Below are positions 1 to 8,810 of a stretch of 64,000 nt of DNA, piece by piece. The stretch lies in the NCBI RefSeq assembly GCF_000372445.1, contig NZ_AQUY01000001.1, forward strand, positions 31,157 to 95,156, read 5' to 3'. Under the pieces are notes generated by a model. That model saw nothing but the letters and a program-made list of their open reading frames with translations. It searched no databases and was not told where the DNA came from. The position numbers were made by a program, and so were the translations under genes. The stretch comes from Corynebacterium ulceribovis DSM 45146 (GTDB lineage: Bacteria > Actinomycetota > Actinomycetes > Mycobacteriales > Mycobacteriaceae). Numbering within the stretch: position 1 is the first letter of the stretch; every line of letters begins with the position of its first letter.

Positions 1-1
1 C

Positions 2-592
2 GAGGCTGACACCGGTGCGGTAGCGGCGCTCGCCCCGACGATTGCGGTGCTGATTGCGGCGTTGGCGATGTTCGGTGCGGCGCTGCTGTGGAGCAGTGAC
101 TGGTTGCGCGGCCTGTTCCAGGTTGCACGGTCGTGGCCGCGGCGGGTGGTTGTCGCAGGCGCGGTGACCGCGGTGGTTGCGGCGGTGGCGTCCGTGGCGC
201 TGTTCGCTGTGGCGGAAGGTTTCACCTGGCAGCGTGGGCTGGCCGGCGTCGGCGTTGTGGTGTTGGCAGCACTCACCGCGGGCTTAATGACGGCCGCAAG
301 CCAACGAATTTTTGGAAAGACAACCGGCCGCTATTTGGTGGCGATTGGCTCGATTTTGCAAGTAGGAATCGTCGGAGTGGTGTGGAGGACCAGCATGGCG
401 ACAGATATTCCGGAAGCAGCACAAGCAGCAGCGGCGTTGATGCCGTTGCATTACCCAACGATGGCACTGACTGCGATTGGCAATGCCACCAGCGGACCGC
501 TGGTGTGGATTGGCGTCGGGGTGCTGGCGGTCCTGGCCGTCGTCTCTGAAGCGGTCCTGGTGATGTTCGGCCGCCCAGAAAACGAGGAGTAG
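2..592 (+). CDS. Multi-pass membrane protein, C-terminal fragment
   Basis: The reading frame is open from the first bases of the window, so the gene starts upstream; 196 residues are visible. They hold about five hydrophobic segments separated by short charged loops and end in a short acidic tail (PENEE). I see no catalytic motif. The topology resembles the C-terminal half of YhgE/Pip or ABC-2-type permease proteins, but that is only an impression and I do not assign a function. The next gene (phosphoesterase) is convergent and its stop lies about 45 bases downstream. Confidence 0.7.
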   Translation, partial: EADTGAVAALAPTIAVLIAALAMFGAALLWSSDWLRGLFQVARSWPRRVVVAGAVTAVVAAVASVALFAVAEGFTWQRGLAGVGVVVLAALTAGLMTAASQRIFGKTTGRYLVAIGSILQVGIVGVVWRTSMATDIPEAAQAAAALMPLHYPTMALTAIGNATSGPLVWIGVGVLAVLAVVSEAVLVMFGRPENEE

Positions 593-637
593 CAGCGGCG
601 CATGACTCGCGCGCTGGATGGGCTGGGCGCTGGGCGG

Positions 638-1549
638 CTAGTTCTGGGGCGCTTCGCGCTCTACCAGGTGCAGCATGGTTGCCGACGGTGGGCAGAAGAA
701 GCGGATAGCCGCGTACTTGGAGGTACCCAGGCCGTTAGAGACGTGCAGCCAGGTGCGCTCAGTCCAACGGGAGACACCAGCGACGCGGGAACGGTCAATG
801 CCACAGTTGGTGACAATGGCCTTACCGCCAGGAAGGCAAACCTGCCCGCCGTGGGTGTGACCTGCGAGTACAAGGTTGTAGCCGTCTTCAGCGAAGCGGT
901 CTAGGACCCGCGGCTCTGGGGAGTGCGTCAGGCCGATTGCTAGGTCAGTGTCGGGGTGCGGCTGGCCAGCGATCTGGTCGTAGTCGTCAAGGTCGTGGTG
1001 GGGGTCGTCGACACCGGCGACGGAAACATTGACCCCGGCAACTTTGAAATTGAGCCGTTGATGGGTGGCGTCTTGCCAGCCATGCTCAATGAAAGCGGCG
1101 CGCATGCCTTCCCACGGCAGCTTTTCGTCAGAAACTTTCCGCTTCTTCCCGGTCAGATACTTCAGCCAGTTCACTGGGCGTGGGCCAAAGTAGTCGTTGG
1201 TGCCGAAGCAGAACAGGCCGGGCACATGCAGCAGCGGATCCAATGCGCGGAGCACTGCTGGCACTGCTTTACTGTCGCCGAGGTTATCGCCGGTGTTGAC
1301 AACCAAATCCGGTTTGAGGGCAGATAGTCCCGCGACCCACGCTTGCTTAGCGCGTTGTTCGGGGAGCATGTGCAGGTCCGAAATATGCAGTACTTTTAGG
1401 GTGCCCGCGCCGGGGCGCAGTACCGGTAGCTGAATGTGGTGTACGCGGAAAGCATTGAGCTCAACATAGTGGGCGTACGCCAAGGCTGCGGCGCCGGATG
1501 CGGCGGACAAGCCCGTAGCAGCTAAGACAGGGCGCAGGAATTTAGACAC
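638..1549 (-). CDS. Membrane-anchored calcineurin-like metallophosphoesterase
   Basis: A 303-aa protein with one N-terminal hydrophobic segment (about residues 8-28) that should anchor the catalytic domain outside the membrane. The dinuclear-metal motifs are in order: SDLHML (D-x-H), NTGDNLGD (GDxxxD), FGTNDY in place of the usual GNHD/E, and GHTHGGQ near the C-terminus. This is the YkuE/Rv3683 type of phosphoesterase. Rv3683 likewise lies next to the class A PBP gene ponA2 in mycobacteria, which suggests an envelope-linked substrate, but the substrate is unknown. It is divergent from the YqeY gene. Confidence 0.88.
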   Translation of the reverse strand: MSKFLRPVLAATGLSAASGAAALAYAHYVELNAFRVHHIQLPVLRPGAGTLKVLHISDLHMLPEQRAKQAWVAGLSALKPDLVVNTGDNLGDSKAVPAVLRALDPLLHVPGLFCFGTNDYFGPRPVNWLKYLTGKKRKVSDEKLPWEGMRAAFIEHGWQDATHQRLNFKVAGVNVSVAGVDDPHHDLDDYDQIAGQPHPDTDLAIGLTHSPEPRVLDRFAEDGYNLVLAGHTHGGQVCLPGGKAIVTNCGIDRSRVAGVSRWTERTWLHVSNGLGTSKYAAIRFFCPPSATMLHLVEREAPQN

Positions 1550-1614
1550 GTTCCTAGGCTACATGCAGGTGTCGCTTTCGAATATTGCTGCCGTTGGGGA
1601 CGTATCCTGACAGC

Positions 1615-2082
1615 ATGAGTGAATTGAAACAGACCATCATTTCCGATATGACCGCAGCGATGAAAGCACGTGACAAGGTCACCACTGGCACTTTGCGCAT
1701 GCTCAAGGCCGCACTGCAGACCGAAGAGACCTCCGGCGCGAAGCACGAGCTCGATGACCAGCAGGTGCTGGCTGTCATTGCCCGGGAGATTAAGCGTCGC
1801 CGTGAATCGGCGGATGTGTACGCCGAGAATGGCCGCCCAGAGTTGGCGGAGGCAGAACTGGCAGAAGTGGCTGTGTTGGAGAAGTACCAGCCGAAGCAGC
1901 TGGATGACGCCGAGCTGACCGCACTGCTGGATGACGTTGTCTCTACAGTCGAAGCAGACTCCGGTCAGCCCGCATCGATGGCCTCGATGGGCCCAGTGAT
2001 GAAGGCTGCAAAGGACAAAGCCGCTGGCCGTGTGGACGGCAAGCGGCTGTCGGAAGCAGTGCGCGCACGCCTGCAGGGCTAA
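1615..2082 (+). CDS. GatB/YqeY domain protein
   Basis: A 155-aa protein of the YqeY family, the stand-alone form of the GatB tRNA-binding tail domain. Typical features: the N-terminal SELKQTIISDMTAAMKARDK helix, the EIKRRRESA segment, EKYQPKQL, and a C-terminal KAAKDKAAGRVDGKRLSE region. I chose the ATG at 1615 because homology begins at MSELKQ; an in-frame TTG 30 bases upstream adds only unconserved residues. The family may bind tRNA, but its cellular role is not established. The stop codon overlaps the convergent ponA stop as CTAA. Confidence 0.9.
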   Translation: MSELKQTIISDMTAAMKARDKVTTGTLRMLKAALQTEETSGAKHELDDQQVLAVIAREIKRRRESADVYAENGRPELAEAELAEVAVLEKYQPKQLDDAELTALLDDVVSTVEADSGQPASMASMGPVMKAAKDKAAGRVDGKRLSEAVRARLQG

Positions 2083-4304
2083 CCGTTTGGAATGGTAATT
2101 GGCGGTAGACCCGGAATTTCAATCACCAGTGGTGGTTGTCCGCCGCGTGGCCGGCGGTCCCGGGATGGCCGAGAGCTATCGCCGTCGTCGCCATCTGACC
2201 CGCCATCTGGGATCGGTACCACCGCGCCGGATGGTTGTTGGGTGCCGTGAAGCATTTTCGGGTCGGCCTGAGGCAGGGATGCTCCGCCGTGGGTCGGCAG
2301 CAGCGGCGCGACAGCATTGAGCCAGGTCAGTGCTGGTTCTTTACCGCCGAACAGGTTGCCGGATGGGCACTGGCGCAGCGGGGCGGCACACAGTTCTGAG
2401 GCAGTTGGGGAGTCATTATAAATGTAGGTCGAGCCTGCCAGTTTTCCGGTGAATGCCAGGAATGCTGACGACTGGTGCGATTCGGTGGTACCGGTCTTTG
2501 CGGCGACCGGTCCGCTCCAACCCACAGTGCCAGCTGCCCCGGCGGCGGTGCCGCTGACAGTATCTTTAGACAGGCCTACTGCCAGGGTGTCTGCCAACTG
2601 CGGCGAGACTGCTTGGTCGCAGGCTGGGGTTTTCAATTTCACTGGTTTGCCATCGCGGTCGGTCACCGAGTCGATTGGGCTTGGTTCGCACCATTTGCCG
2701 TGGGAAGCCAGGGTTGCTGCCACATTGGATAGTTCGAGGTTATCCACTGCTGTTGGGCCCAAGGTGAAGGAACCGAGGTTGGAGTCTTTCCAGTATTGCG
2801 CTACGGACATGTCACCGTTGTAGGTGCCAGGGTCGTCGTAGCTGCGTAGCCCTAGTTTTACTGCCATGTCTACGACGGCTGGGATACCGACCCATTCGGC
2901 GAGCTGCACGAAAGTGGTGTTAGGGGAGTGCGCAAGCGCGTCTTGCAGCGTCATGGAGTCGCGGTACGAGCCGGCGTTTTCCACACAGTAGGTGTTCGGT
3001 GGGCAGTTGTCGGCGCCGCCGTGGCCCATTCCGGTCGCTTCGTAGCGCCGCGGTACGGACAGGGTTTGATTCAGGCCCGCACCTTTTTGCAGCGCGGCGG
3101 CAGCGGTAAAGATTTTGAATACCGACCCAGCGCCGTGCCCAACGGTGGCGTGTGGTTGCGGCTGGACGGTTTCTTCGTCCTTTTGGTTGAGGCCATAGGT
3201 GCGTGATGAGCCCATGGCGAGTACGCGTCGGCTGTTTTGTCCCGGCTCGATGAGGTTCATTACCTCCGCGACGCCTTTTGCTTTCGGGTCGGCGTAGGTT
3301 GCTAGCGCCCGGCTGACGGAGTCTTGGGCCTGCGGGTCGAGGGTGGTTTTGATGTCGTAACCACCGCGGAGAATATCTTCCAACGGCAGACCATGCGATT
3401 CGAGGTATTCCAGGGCGTAGTCGCAGAAGAATGCCCGGTCACCGGACGAAATGCAGCCGCGTGGCAGCCGTTTCGGTTTATCCAAAACCCCGAGTTCAGA
3501 GTTTTTGTGTTGCGCGGCCCCAGCTTCCGTCAAGGCCCCATTGGCCACCATGGCGTCCAGTACGAGGTTTCTGCGCTTTTTGACGTCTTCTTCCGCCGTA
3601 AATGGATTCAGTGCGGAGGAAGACTGCACCATGCCGGCGAGCATTGCTGCTTCGGGAACTTCGAGGTCTTTAGCGTCTTTTCCGAAGTAGGTTTGCGCTG
3701 CCGCTTGGATGCCGTAGGCACCGTTGCCGAAGGGCACAATATTGAGGTAGCGCGTGAGGACCTCTTCTTTGGACATTTGGTCGTCGAGGTCTTGTGCCAA
3801 TCGGATTTCGCGGAGCTTTCGGGTGTAGCTTGTCGCGGTGGCTGCTCGTTGTTCAGCGGGGGTAGTTGCTGATACCAGCAGGGTGTAGTTCTTGATGTAT
3901 TGCTGCTCCAAAGTGGATGCACCCTGTTGGACGGAGCCAGCGGTGAAGTTGGCTAAGGCTGCGCGCATGGTGCCGAGCCAGTCGACACCGTCGTGTTCGT
4001 AGAACCGACGGTCTTCAATTGCCACGATCGCATCTTTCATCGGCTGTGCGATGGCGTCGGGCTCTACTTCGACTCGGTACTGGTCATAGAGCCAAGCGAT
4101 GGGTTTTCCGGTGGCGTCACGCACGGTGCTGACGGTCGGGACGAGACCATTGTTAATGGCTGCTGTCTCTGCCGTTAGCGCTTCGGCTGCCCGTGAGGAG
4201 GCATAACCTGCGCCACCGATGACGGGGAAGAGGAGCGCGGCAACTAACACTCCGCCAACCGCGATTGCGGCGAGAAGTTGTTTTATAGCGGCAATTGGTT
4301 TCAC
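2079..4304 (-). CDS. ponA: Class A penicillin-binding protein (bifunctional PBP)
   Basis: Polymerises and cross-links peptidoglycan at the outer membrane face. Starting from the GTG at 4304 it has about 741 residues: a single N-terminal membrane segment, a GT51 transglycosylase domain (catalytic EDRRFYEHDGVDW near residue 96, then GASTLEQQYIKN), and a penicillin-binding transpeptidase domain with SVFK (SxxK), SPN (SxN) and KTGT. The tail is rich in Pro, Asp and Arg. Its divergent neighbour is whcA, as with ponA2/whiB4 in mycobacteria. An in-frame start at 4370 would add 22 residues without membrane character and would run into the whcA promoter region, so I prefer 4304; this remains uncertain. 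Confidence 0.93.
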   Translation of the reverse strand: MKPIAAIKQLLAAIAVGGVLVAALLFPVIGGAGYASSRAAEALTAETAAINNGLVPTVSTVRDATGKPIAWLYDQYRVEVEPDAIAQPMKDAIVAIEDRRFYEHDGVDWLGTMRAALANFTAGSVQQGASTLEQQYIKNYTLLVSATTPAEQRAATATSYTRKLREIRLAQDLDDQMSKEEVLTRYLNIVPFGNGAYGIQAAAQTYFGKDAKDLEVPEAAMLAGMVQSSSALNPFTAEEDVKKRRNLVLDAMVANGALTEAGAAQHKNSELGVLDKPKRLPRGCISSGDRAFFCDYALEYLESHGLPLEDILRGGYDIKTTLDPQAQDSVSRALATYADPKAKGVAEVMNLIEPGQNSRRVLAMGSSRTYGLNQKDEETVQPQPHATVGHGAGSVFKIFTAAAALQKGAGLNQTLSVPRRYEATGMGHGGADNCPPNTYCVENAGSYRDSMTLQDALAHSPNTTFVQLAEWVGIPAVVDMAVKLGLRSYDDPGTYNGDMSVAQYWKDSNLGSFTLGPTAVDNLELSNVAATLASHGKWCEPSPIDSVTDRDGKPVKLKTPACDQAVSPQLADTLAVGLSKDTVSGTAAGAAGTVGWSGPVAAKTGTTESHQSSAFLAFTGKLAGSTYIYNDSPTASELCAAPLRQCPSGNLFGGKEPALTWLNAVAPLLPTHGGASLPQADPKMLHGTQQPSGAVVPIPDGGSDGDDGDSSRPSRDRRPRGGQPPLVIEIPGLPPITIPNG

Positions 4305-4388
4305 GCGTATTACCCTACGTGACTTCCATCTGTGGGCAGAGTTGATACAACCCCCTAAAATGTGACGCACTCGACAACCGGAAAGTTG

Positions 4389-4404
4389 TGTGATTAGACT
4401 TACA
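4389..4404. promoter_or_regulatory. Candidate GlxR/Crp site between ponA and whcA
   Basis: TGTGATTAGACTTACA matches the Crp/GlxR consensus TGTGA-N6-TCACA except for one base in the right half. It sits in the divergent ponA/whcA promoter region, about 55 bases before whcA. The match is seen in the sequence; binding is inferred. Confidence 0.4.
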
Positions 4405-4459
4405 AAAAAATTGTGATGAAACGTCTGTTACAGCGACAGTAAGAAAATAGGGAACCGAC

Positions 4460-4810
4460 ATGACTGCATCCATTACCCGCCCACAATCTTCGAACCCATA
4501 CGGCGACAAGGAACCAAACGTCCCGAACGCGCAGAGCTTCTACGACCGTCAGGAATGGGTCACCCAGGCGCACTGCCGCGAAGTCGACCTAGAAGAACTG
4601 TTTGTTCGTGGCGCTGCGCAGCGTCAGGCTGCGGTCATCTGCCGCCACTGCCCGGTTGTGCTGCAGTGCCGCGCCGATGCGCTGGACAATCGTGTCGAGT
4701 TCGGTGTCTGGGGCGGTATGACGGAACGCCAGCGTCGTGCCCTGCTGCGTAAGCACCCAGAGGTCACCAGCTGGGCCGATTACTACGCTGAGCAATTGGC
4801 GTCGCGCTAA
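4460..4810 (+). CDS. whcA: WhiB-family redox-sensing regulator WhcA (WhiB4 class)
   Basis: A 116-aa Fe-S protein that senses redox stress. The four cluster cysteines are present in the order C-(N22)-C-x2-C-x5-C, within HCREVD and ICRHCPVVLQC. The WhiB turn follows as GVWGGMTERQRR, with a basic C-terminal stretch for DNA contact. Position next to ponA identifies it with corynebacterial whcA and mycobacterial whiB4, which act in oxidative-stress control. The ATG at 4460 gives the usual family length. Its promoter shares the intergenic region with ponA and holds a possible GlxR site. Confidence 0.93.
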   Translation: MTASITRPQSSNPYGDKEPNVPNAQSFYDRQEWVTQAHCREVDLEELFVRGAAQRQAAVICRHCPVVLQCRADALDNRVEFGVWGGMTERQRRALLRKHPEVTSWADYYAEQLASR

Positions 4811-4835
4811 GCGGTAAACACGTAAGGTAGTCAGC

Positions 4836-5000
4836 ATGAATAAGACTTGGGAATACGCCACTGTGCCACTGCTGACGCACGCTACGAAACAAATTCTGGA
4901 TACGTGGGGCGCCGACGGCTGGGAGCTCGTCGCTGTGCTGCCTGGCCCAACGGGTGAGGATCACGTCGCTTACTTGAAGCGCTCCATGGGAGATGTGTAA
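4836..5000 (+). CDS. Small DUF4177-type protein
   Basis: A 54-aa ORF, MNKTWEYATVPLL at the start and YLKRSMGDV at the end. It has the short WEY...GADGWELVAVL pattern of DUF4177 proteins, which form a small beta-sheet with one helix. It sits between whcA and the ridA-like gene, three bases before the latter's start, so the two are probably translated together. The same small gene occupies this place in mycobacteria (Rv3678A). Function unknown. Confidence 0.82.
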   Translation: MNKTWEYATVPLLTHATKQILDTWGADGWELVAVLPGPTGEDHVAYLKRSMGDV

Positions 5001-5003
5001 CGC

Positions 5004-5504
5004 ATGTCTTCCTGGTTTGAACGACTAAAAGAACTCGGTATCGAATTGCCACAGGTTGCAGCCCCTGTGGCGGCCTATGTGCCAGCCATTCAGGTCGGCC
5101 AGCAGGTGTGGACCTCTGGTCAGCTGCCGTTTGTCGACGGTGAACTGCCGGTTGTCGGCAAAGTTGCAGACACTACTGATATTGATGTCGCCGACACTTC
5201 GTACGTTTCGGTGGACAAAGCCAAAGAACAGGCCCGTATCGCCACCCTTAATGCGCTTGCTGCTGTGGATTCCCTCGTGGGGCTCGATAATGTGGCTCGA
5301 GTAGTTAAAGTTGTTGGATTTGTCTCTTCCGCTGCTGGCTTCCATGGACAACCAGGGGTAGTCAATGGGGCATCGGAGCTGCTTGGCGAAATTTTCGGCG
5401 AAGCCGGCCAGCATGCTCGTTCCGCAGTTGGGGTAGCAGAATTGCCGCTAAACTCCCCAGTGGAAATCGAGCTTATCGTTGAGCTTGCGGCCGAGCGCCC
5501 ATAA
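5004..5504 (+). CDS. RidA/YjgF family protein
   Basis: A 166-aa RidA-superfamily protein; the best-known members hydrolyse reactive enamine/imine intermediates from PLP enzymes. Features: an N-terminal LGIELPQVAAPVAAYVPA, the GQQVWTSGQLPF strand, and HARSAVGVAELPLNSPVEIE, where the Arg corresponds to the catalytic arginine of RidA. It is longer than E. coli RidA (about 128 aa) because of N-terminal and central additions typical of the actinobacterial Rv3678c group. It lies just downstream of the DUF4177 gene and upstream of the metallo-hydrolase. Exact substrate unknown. Confidence 0.88.
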   Translation: MSSWFERLKELGIELPQVAAPVAAYVPAIQVGQQVWTSGQLPFVDGELPVVGKVADTTDIDVADTSYVSVDKAKEQARIATLNALAAVDSLVGLDNVARVVKVVGFVSSAAGFHGQPGVVNGASELLGEIFGEAGQHARSAVGVAELPLNSPVEIELIVELAAERP

Positions 5505-5533
5505 CTAAAGCAAAAGGACGTAGACTGTTGGGT

Positions 5534-6349
5534 ATGCAGCATCCTGCCTACGCCCAGCTACGTCCTGTGACTGAATCAGTCGGTGTCATTCTTTGCCCTA
5601 ACCCGAGCTACGCTTCGCTTGAAGGTACGAACACTTGGGTTGTGCGCGCGGAAGGTGACCCCCGCAGCATCATTGTGGACCCAGGTCCCCAGGATGAAGG
5701 CCATCTCAACGTGCTGACGCGTCACGCCGAAGAGGTCGCCCTGATTCTCATTACCCACCGGCACCACGATCACGCTGATGCCATTGAACGTCTCCGCCAG
5801 CTCACCGGCGCCCCAGTGCGCGCGGTTGACCCGCGGTACTGCGCCGGCGCCGCGCCGCTGCAAGACGGCGAGTGGATTTCCGTGGACGGCGTCACCCCAC
5901 AGATTGAGGTTGTTGCCGCGCCGGGCCACACCGCCGACTCCGCACTGTTCTTCGTCCACACCGGTGGCGAGGGCACCCCGCTGGAAGGCATCATCACTGG
6001 TGACACCATCGCTGGCCGCCACACCACCATGATTTCGGAAACCGATGGCGACCTCGGCAAGTACATCGAAACCTTGGAGATGCTGGAAAAGCGTGGCGCA
6101 GGTGTCACGCTCATGCCTGGCCACGGCGCAGAGCTGCCGGACTTGGCCCCAATGGCACGCAAGTACATCGACCGCCGCCACCAGCGCCTTGAACAGGTGA
6201 AGGCTGCGCAGGCCAAGCTTGGTGCCGACGCCACGGTTAACCAGATTGTCGACGAAATCTACACTGACGTGGACCCTGTGCTGCGCGGCGCAGCTGAGCA
6301 GTCCACCCGCGTGACCTTGCGATACCTCGCTGAGCACCCAGATGCCTAG
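5534..6349 (+). CDS. Metallo-beta-lactamase-fold hydrolase
   Basis: A protein of about 271 residues with the zinc motif HRHHDHAD (HxHxDH), a later GHT (AAPGHTADS), the GDT loop and MPGHGAE, all normal for this superfamily. It belongs to the group represented by Rv3677c and glyoxalase-II-like proteins; the substrate is not known. Two starts are possible: TTG at 5528, at good distance from AAAAGGACG, or ATG at 5534, which begins at the conserved QHPAY. I list the ATG. The gene ends against a bidirectional terminator shared with glxR. Confidence 0.88.
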   Translation: MQHPAYAQLRPVTESVGVILCPNPSYASLEGTNTWVVRAEGDPRSIIVDPGPQDEGHLNVLTRHAEEVALILITHRHHDHADAIERLRQLTGAPVRAVDPRYCAGAAPLQDGEWISVDGVTPQIEVVAAPGHTADSALFFVHTGGEGTPLEGIITGDTIAGRHTTMISETDGDLGKYIETLEMLEKRGAGVTLMPGHGAELPDLAPMARKYIDRRHQRLEQVKAAQAKLGADATVNQIVDEIYTDVDPVLRGAAEQSTRVTLRYLAEHPDA

Positions 6350-6404
6350 GTAGCCCCGTTGCCGGTGCCGGCACGGGCAACAACCCGGCAATAACTTGGC
6401 AACA

Positions 6405-6444
6405 AAAAGCCCTAACGGCGGTTCTTTCCGCGGTTAGGGCTTTT
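6405..6444. terminator. Bidirectional terminator between metallo-hydrolase and glxR
   Basis: AAAAGCCCTAAC pairs with GTTAGGGCTTTT, with extra pairing inside (GCGG/CCGC). A-run on one side and T-run on the other let it stop both convergent genes. Confidence 0.85.
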
Positions 6445-6458
6445 GAGCTTTGTGACGA

Positions 6459-7138
6459 TTACCGAGCGCGCTTAGCCAGCCGCTCAGTGTCAGTGATGAC
6501 GACCGACTTGCCTTCCAGGCGAATCCAGCCACGCACCGAGAGTCCGCCAACGCCTTGTTCACCGTTTCGCGGGAGGCACCAACAAGCTGCGCAATCTCTT
6601 CCTGAGTCAGGTCATGGGTGACCCGCAGGTGTGAGCCTTCCTGGGTGCCGAACTGGCCAGCCAACCGCAGCAGCGTCTTAGCGACACGGCCTGGCACATC
6701 CGTGAAAATCAGATCCGCCAGCGAGTTGTTGGTCTTACGGAGGCGACGTGCCAGCATCCGCAGCAGCTGCTGCGCAGTTTCCGGGTGCTGGCCAACCCAG
6801 TCCGACAACAGTTCCGAGTTCATCGTTGCCGCCTGCACCGCAGTGACACACACTGCGGAGGAGGTGCGTGGGCCTGGGTCGAAGATGGACAGCTCACCGA
6901 ACATGTCGGATGGGCCCATGATGGTCAGCAGGTTTTCGCGACCGTCCGGGGAGTGCCGGGCAAGTTTCACCTTGCCCTCAACGATGATGTACAAACGGTC
7001 ACCTGGTTCACCCTCTTCAAAGATGGTGGTGCCCCGAGGGAACTTGACGGTGTCCAACTGACCAATCAGCGCCTCGACCGCATTTTGGTCGACTCCCTGA
7101 AAAATGCCGGCACGCGACAGAATTTCCTGTACATCCAC
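6459..7138 (-). pseudogene. glxR: glxR, Crp/FNR-type global regulator, frameshifted near the 3' end
   Basis: Encodes the cAMP-binding regulator GlxR: GTG start, GGAG at good distance, an N-terminal cNMP-binding domain ([16 protein letters not shown]) and a helix-turn-helix ([20 protein letters not shown]). After NKALAD the frame is lost. Adding one base around 6538-6543 (GACTCTCGG read as GACTTCTCGG) restores [15 protein letters not shown] and TERLAKRAR, ending at the stop at 6459, with 226 residues like C. glutamicum GlxR (227). Uncorrected, the frame runs to 6434 with an unrelated tail and lacks the wing of the DNA-binding domain. It could be a sequencing error or a real mutation. Controls many carbon genes in corynebacteria. 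Confidence 0.85.
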
Positions 7139-7284
7139 GGTGTTATCTCCGTCTCATAGCTAAGTGATTCCTTCGACTAGTCTATGTCAAACGCGCCACA
7201 ATATGGGAAGGACTATCTACTTTTGCCCCGAAACGTGGATGTGTAATCGCAGTCCCTCACAAACCCGCCGGTACACTTGCTCAC

Positions 7285-8076
7285 ATGTCCACCACCCCGA
7301 GGCGCCGCCGACTGCCAGGCAAACACCCTGCAAGCGCTGGGGCCGAGACCCCGTTAGGCCGCACCCGCAGGGCGCGACGAATCAATCGAACGTTAACAAT
7401 GGCTTATCCAGACGCCCATTGCGAACTCGATTTCCGTAACCCACTCGAGTTGACCGTCGCCACCATTTTGTCGGCCCAATGCACCGACGTGCGCGTCAAC
7501 CAAGTCACCCCAGCACTATTCGCGGCCTATCCGACTGCCCAGGCCTACGCCGAAGCCGATCGCACAGAACTGGAAGAGCTTATCCGACCAACTGGCTTTT
7601 TCCGCAACAAAGCCAACAGCCTTATCGGTCTCGGCCAAGCCCTAGTCACCGAGCATGACGGCCAAGTGCCAGACACGCTCGCCGAACTGGTCAAACTCCC
7701 CGGAATTGGTCGAAAAACCGCGAATGTTGTCCTCGGCAACGCGTTCAACACACCGGGCTTAACTGTCGATACTCACTTCGCTCGTCTGGTTCACCGCCTA
7801 GCCCTCACCGAAGAAACTGACCCAGTGAAAATTGAGCATGCCATTGCCCAGCTGATTGAAAAACGGGAATGGACCATGTTTTCGCACCGCATCATTTTCC
7901 ACGGCCGTAGGGTGTGCTTTGCCCGGCGTGCTGCGTGCGGTGCCTGCTTGCTGGCCTATGACTGCCCCTCCTACGGTCTGGCGGGGCCAACCGACCCCGT
8001 AGCAGCGGCGAAAATGCTCAAATCACCAGACCGTGACCATCTGCTTGCGCTGGCGGAATCCGACGAAACTGCCTAG
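7285..8076 (+). CDS. nth: Endonuclease III (DNA glycosylase/AP lyase)
   Basis: Base-excision repair enzyme for oxidised pyrimidines, 263 aa. The helix-hairpin-helix [14 protein letters not shown] carries the catalytic Lys, VDTHFARL the catalytic Asp, and the C-terminus binds a [4Fe-4S] cluster through C-x6-C-x2-C-x5-C ([18 protein letters not shown]). A basic N-terminal extension (RRRRLPG...RTRRARR) of about 35 residues precedes the conserved core; translation could also begin further in. It is divergent from glxR and directly followed by the thioredoxin-like gene, matching Rv3674c-Rv3673c order. Confidence 0.93.
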   Translation: MSTTPRRRRLPGKHPASAGAETPLGRTRRARRINRTLTMAYPDAHCELDFRNPLELTVATILSAQCTDVRVNQVTPALFAAYPTAQAYAEADRTELEELIRPTGFFRNKANSLIGLGQALVTEHDGQVPDTLAELVKLPGIGRKTANVVLGNAFNTPGLTVDTHFARLVHRLALTEETDPVKIEHAIAQLIEKREWTMFSHRIIFHGRRVCFARRAACGACLLAYDCPSYGLAGPTDPVAAAKMLKSPDRDHLLALAESDETA

Positions 8077-8095
8077 CCAGGCTACACTTTCAGCG

Positions 8096-8740
8096 ATGTC
8101 GAATACCGTGAAAATGTCCATTGCCGGCGCTGTGCTTGCCCTTGCGTTGCTACTGGCGTTGGCGCCTGTGCTGCTGCGCGCCGTCAATAGCGCCGACACT
8201 CCAAGCGGCACCGGCGGCACCGAGTCCGCTGCCGAGGACTCGACCAGCAACATGGACGCCGGTCTTTCTGCCTGCCCAGCACCGGAGGAAGGCAGCGCCA
8301 CTTCGTCAATAAGCGCAGAAGGCGGACCACTGGCCGGGGTGACTATGGACTGCCTCGGCGCGCCTGGGGACGGTACTGACCTGCAGACGGCGCTGGCGGG
8401 CAAACCTGCGGTGATTAATGTGTGGGCGTGGAATTGTGCACCTTGCCGGAATGAACTGCCGCTGTTTGATCAGCTGCAGCAGCAGCGTTCCGACCTGACG
8501 GTTGTCGGGGTGCATGAGAATGCGCATGCGAAAAAGGGCATTGAATTTGCGCAGTCCGTCGGGCTGAAGATGCCGAGCTGGTTGGATAATGACGGTCGGT
8601 TCGCGGCGGCGTTGGAACTGCCGAATGTGGTGCCGCAGACCATTGTGCTGCGCGCCGATGGCACAGTTGCGGCGAAATTCCCGAAGACCTTCACATCGGC
8701 AGCCGAACTGGAGCAGGCTGTTAATGAAGCATTGCGCTAA
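8096..8740 (+). CDS. Membrane-anchored TlpA/ResA-like thiol-disulfide protein
   Basis: A 214-aa extracytoplasmic thioredoxin-fold protein. An N-terminal membrane segment (about residues 8-27) without a lipobox is followed by a Ser/Thr/Gly linker and a TlpA-type domain with the active site WNCAPCRNE (CxxC). A cis-Pro region (NVVPQTIVL) is present. It likely exchanges disulfides in exported proteins, as proposed for the Rv3673c group; the partner is unknown. I start at ATG 8096 because the 21 residues upstream lie within the end of nth and lack signal character. One copy of the 11-mer repeat lies inside. Confidence 0.88.
   Translation: MSNTVKMSIAGAVLALALLLALAPVLLRAVNSADTPSGTGGTESAAEDSTSNMDAGLSACPAPEEGSATSSISAEGGPLAGVTMDCLGAPGDGTDLQTALAGKPAVINVWAWNCAPCRNELPLFDQLQQQRSDLTVVGVHENAHAKKGIEFAQSVGLKMPSWLDNDGRFAAALELPNVVPQTIVLRADGTVAAKFPKTFTSAAELEQAVNEALR
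8304..8314 (+). repeat. CGTCAATAAGC dispersed 11-mer, copy 1
   Basis: Exact copy inside the TlpA-like gene, read there as Ser-Ile-Ser. Part of the over-represented family described in the findings. Confidence 0.85.
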
Positions 8741-8746
8741 GCGCAC

Positions 8747-8790
8747 AGCGAGAACCTAACAGCGAGAACGCAGTAGCGAGAACCTAACAG
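8747..8790. repeat. Three 14-bp tandem repeats after the TlpA-like gene
   Basis: Units start at 8747, 8761 and 8775: AGCGAGAACCTAAC, AGCGAGAACGCAGT, AGCGAGAACCTAAC, followed by AG. They fill the short gap between the thioredoxin-like gene and the Nudix gene and end just before the latter's AGGAAAGG ribosome site. Confidence 0.85.
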
Positions 8791-8810
8791 GCAGGAAAGG
8801 TAGGTGGGCC

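Noticed and set aside
8747..8790. CRISPR-like repeat array
   Set aside because: Units are 14 bp, directly tandem, without spacers; no cas genes nearby.
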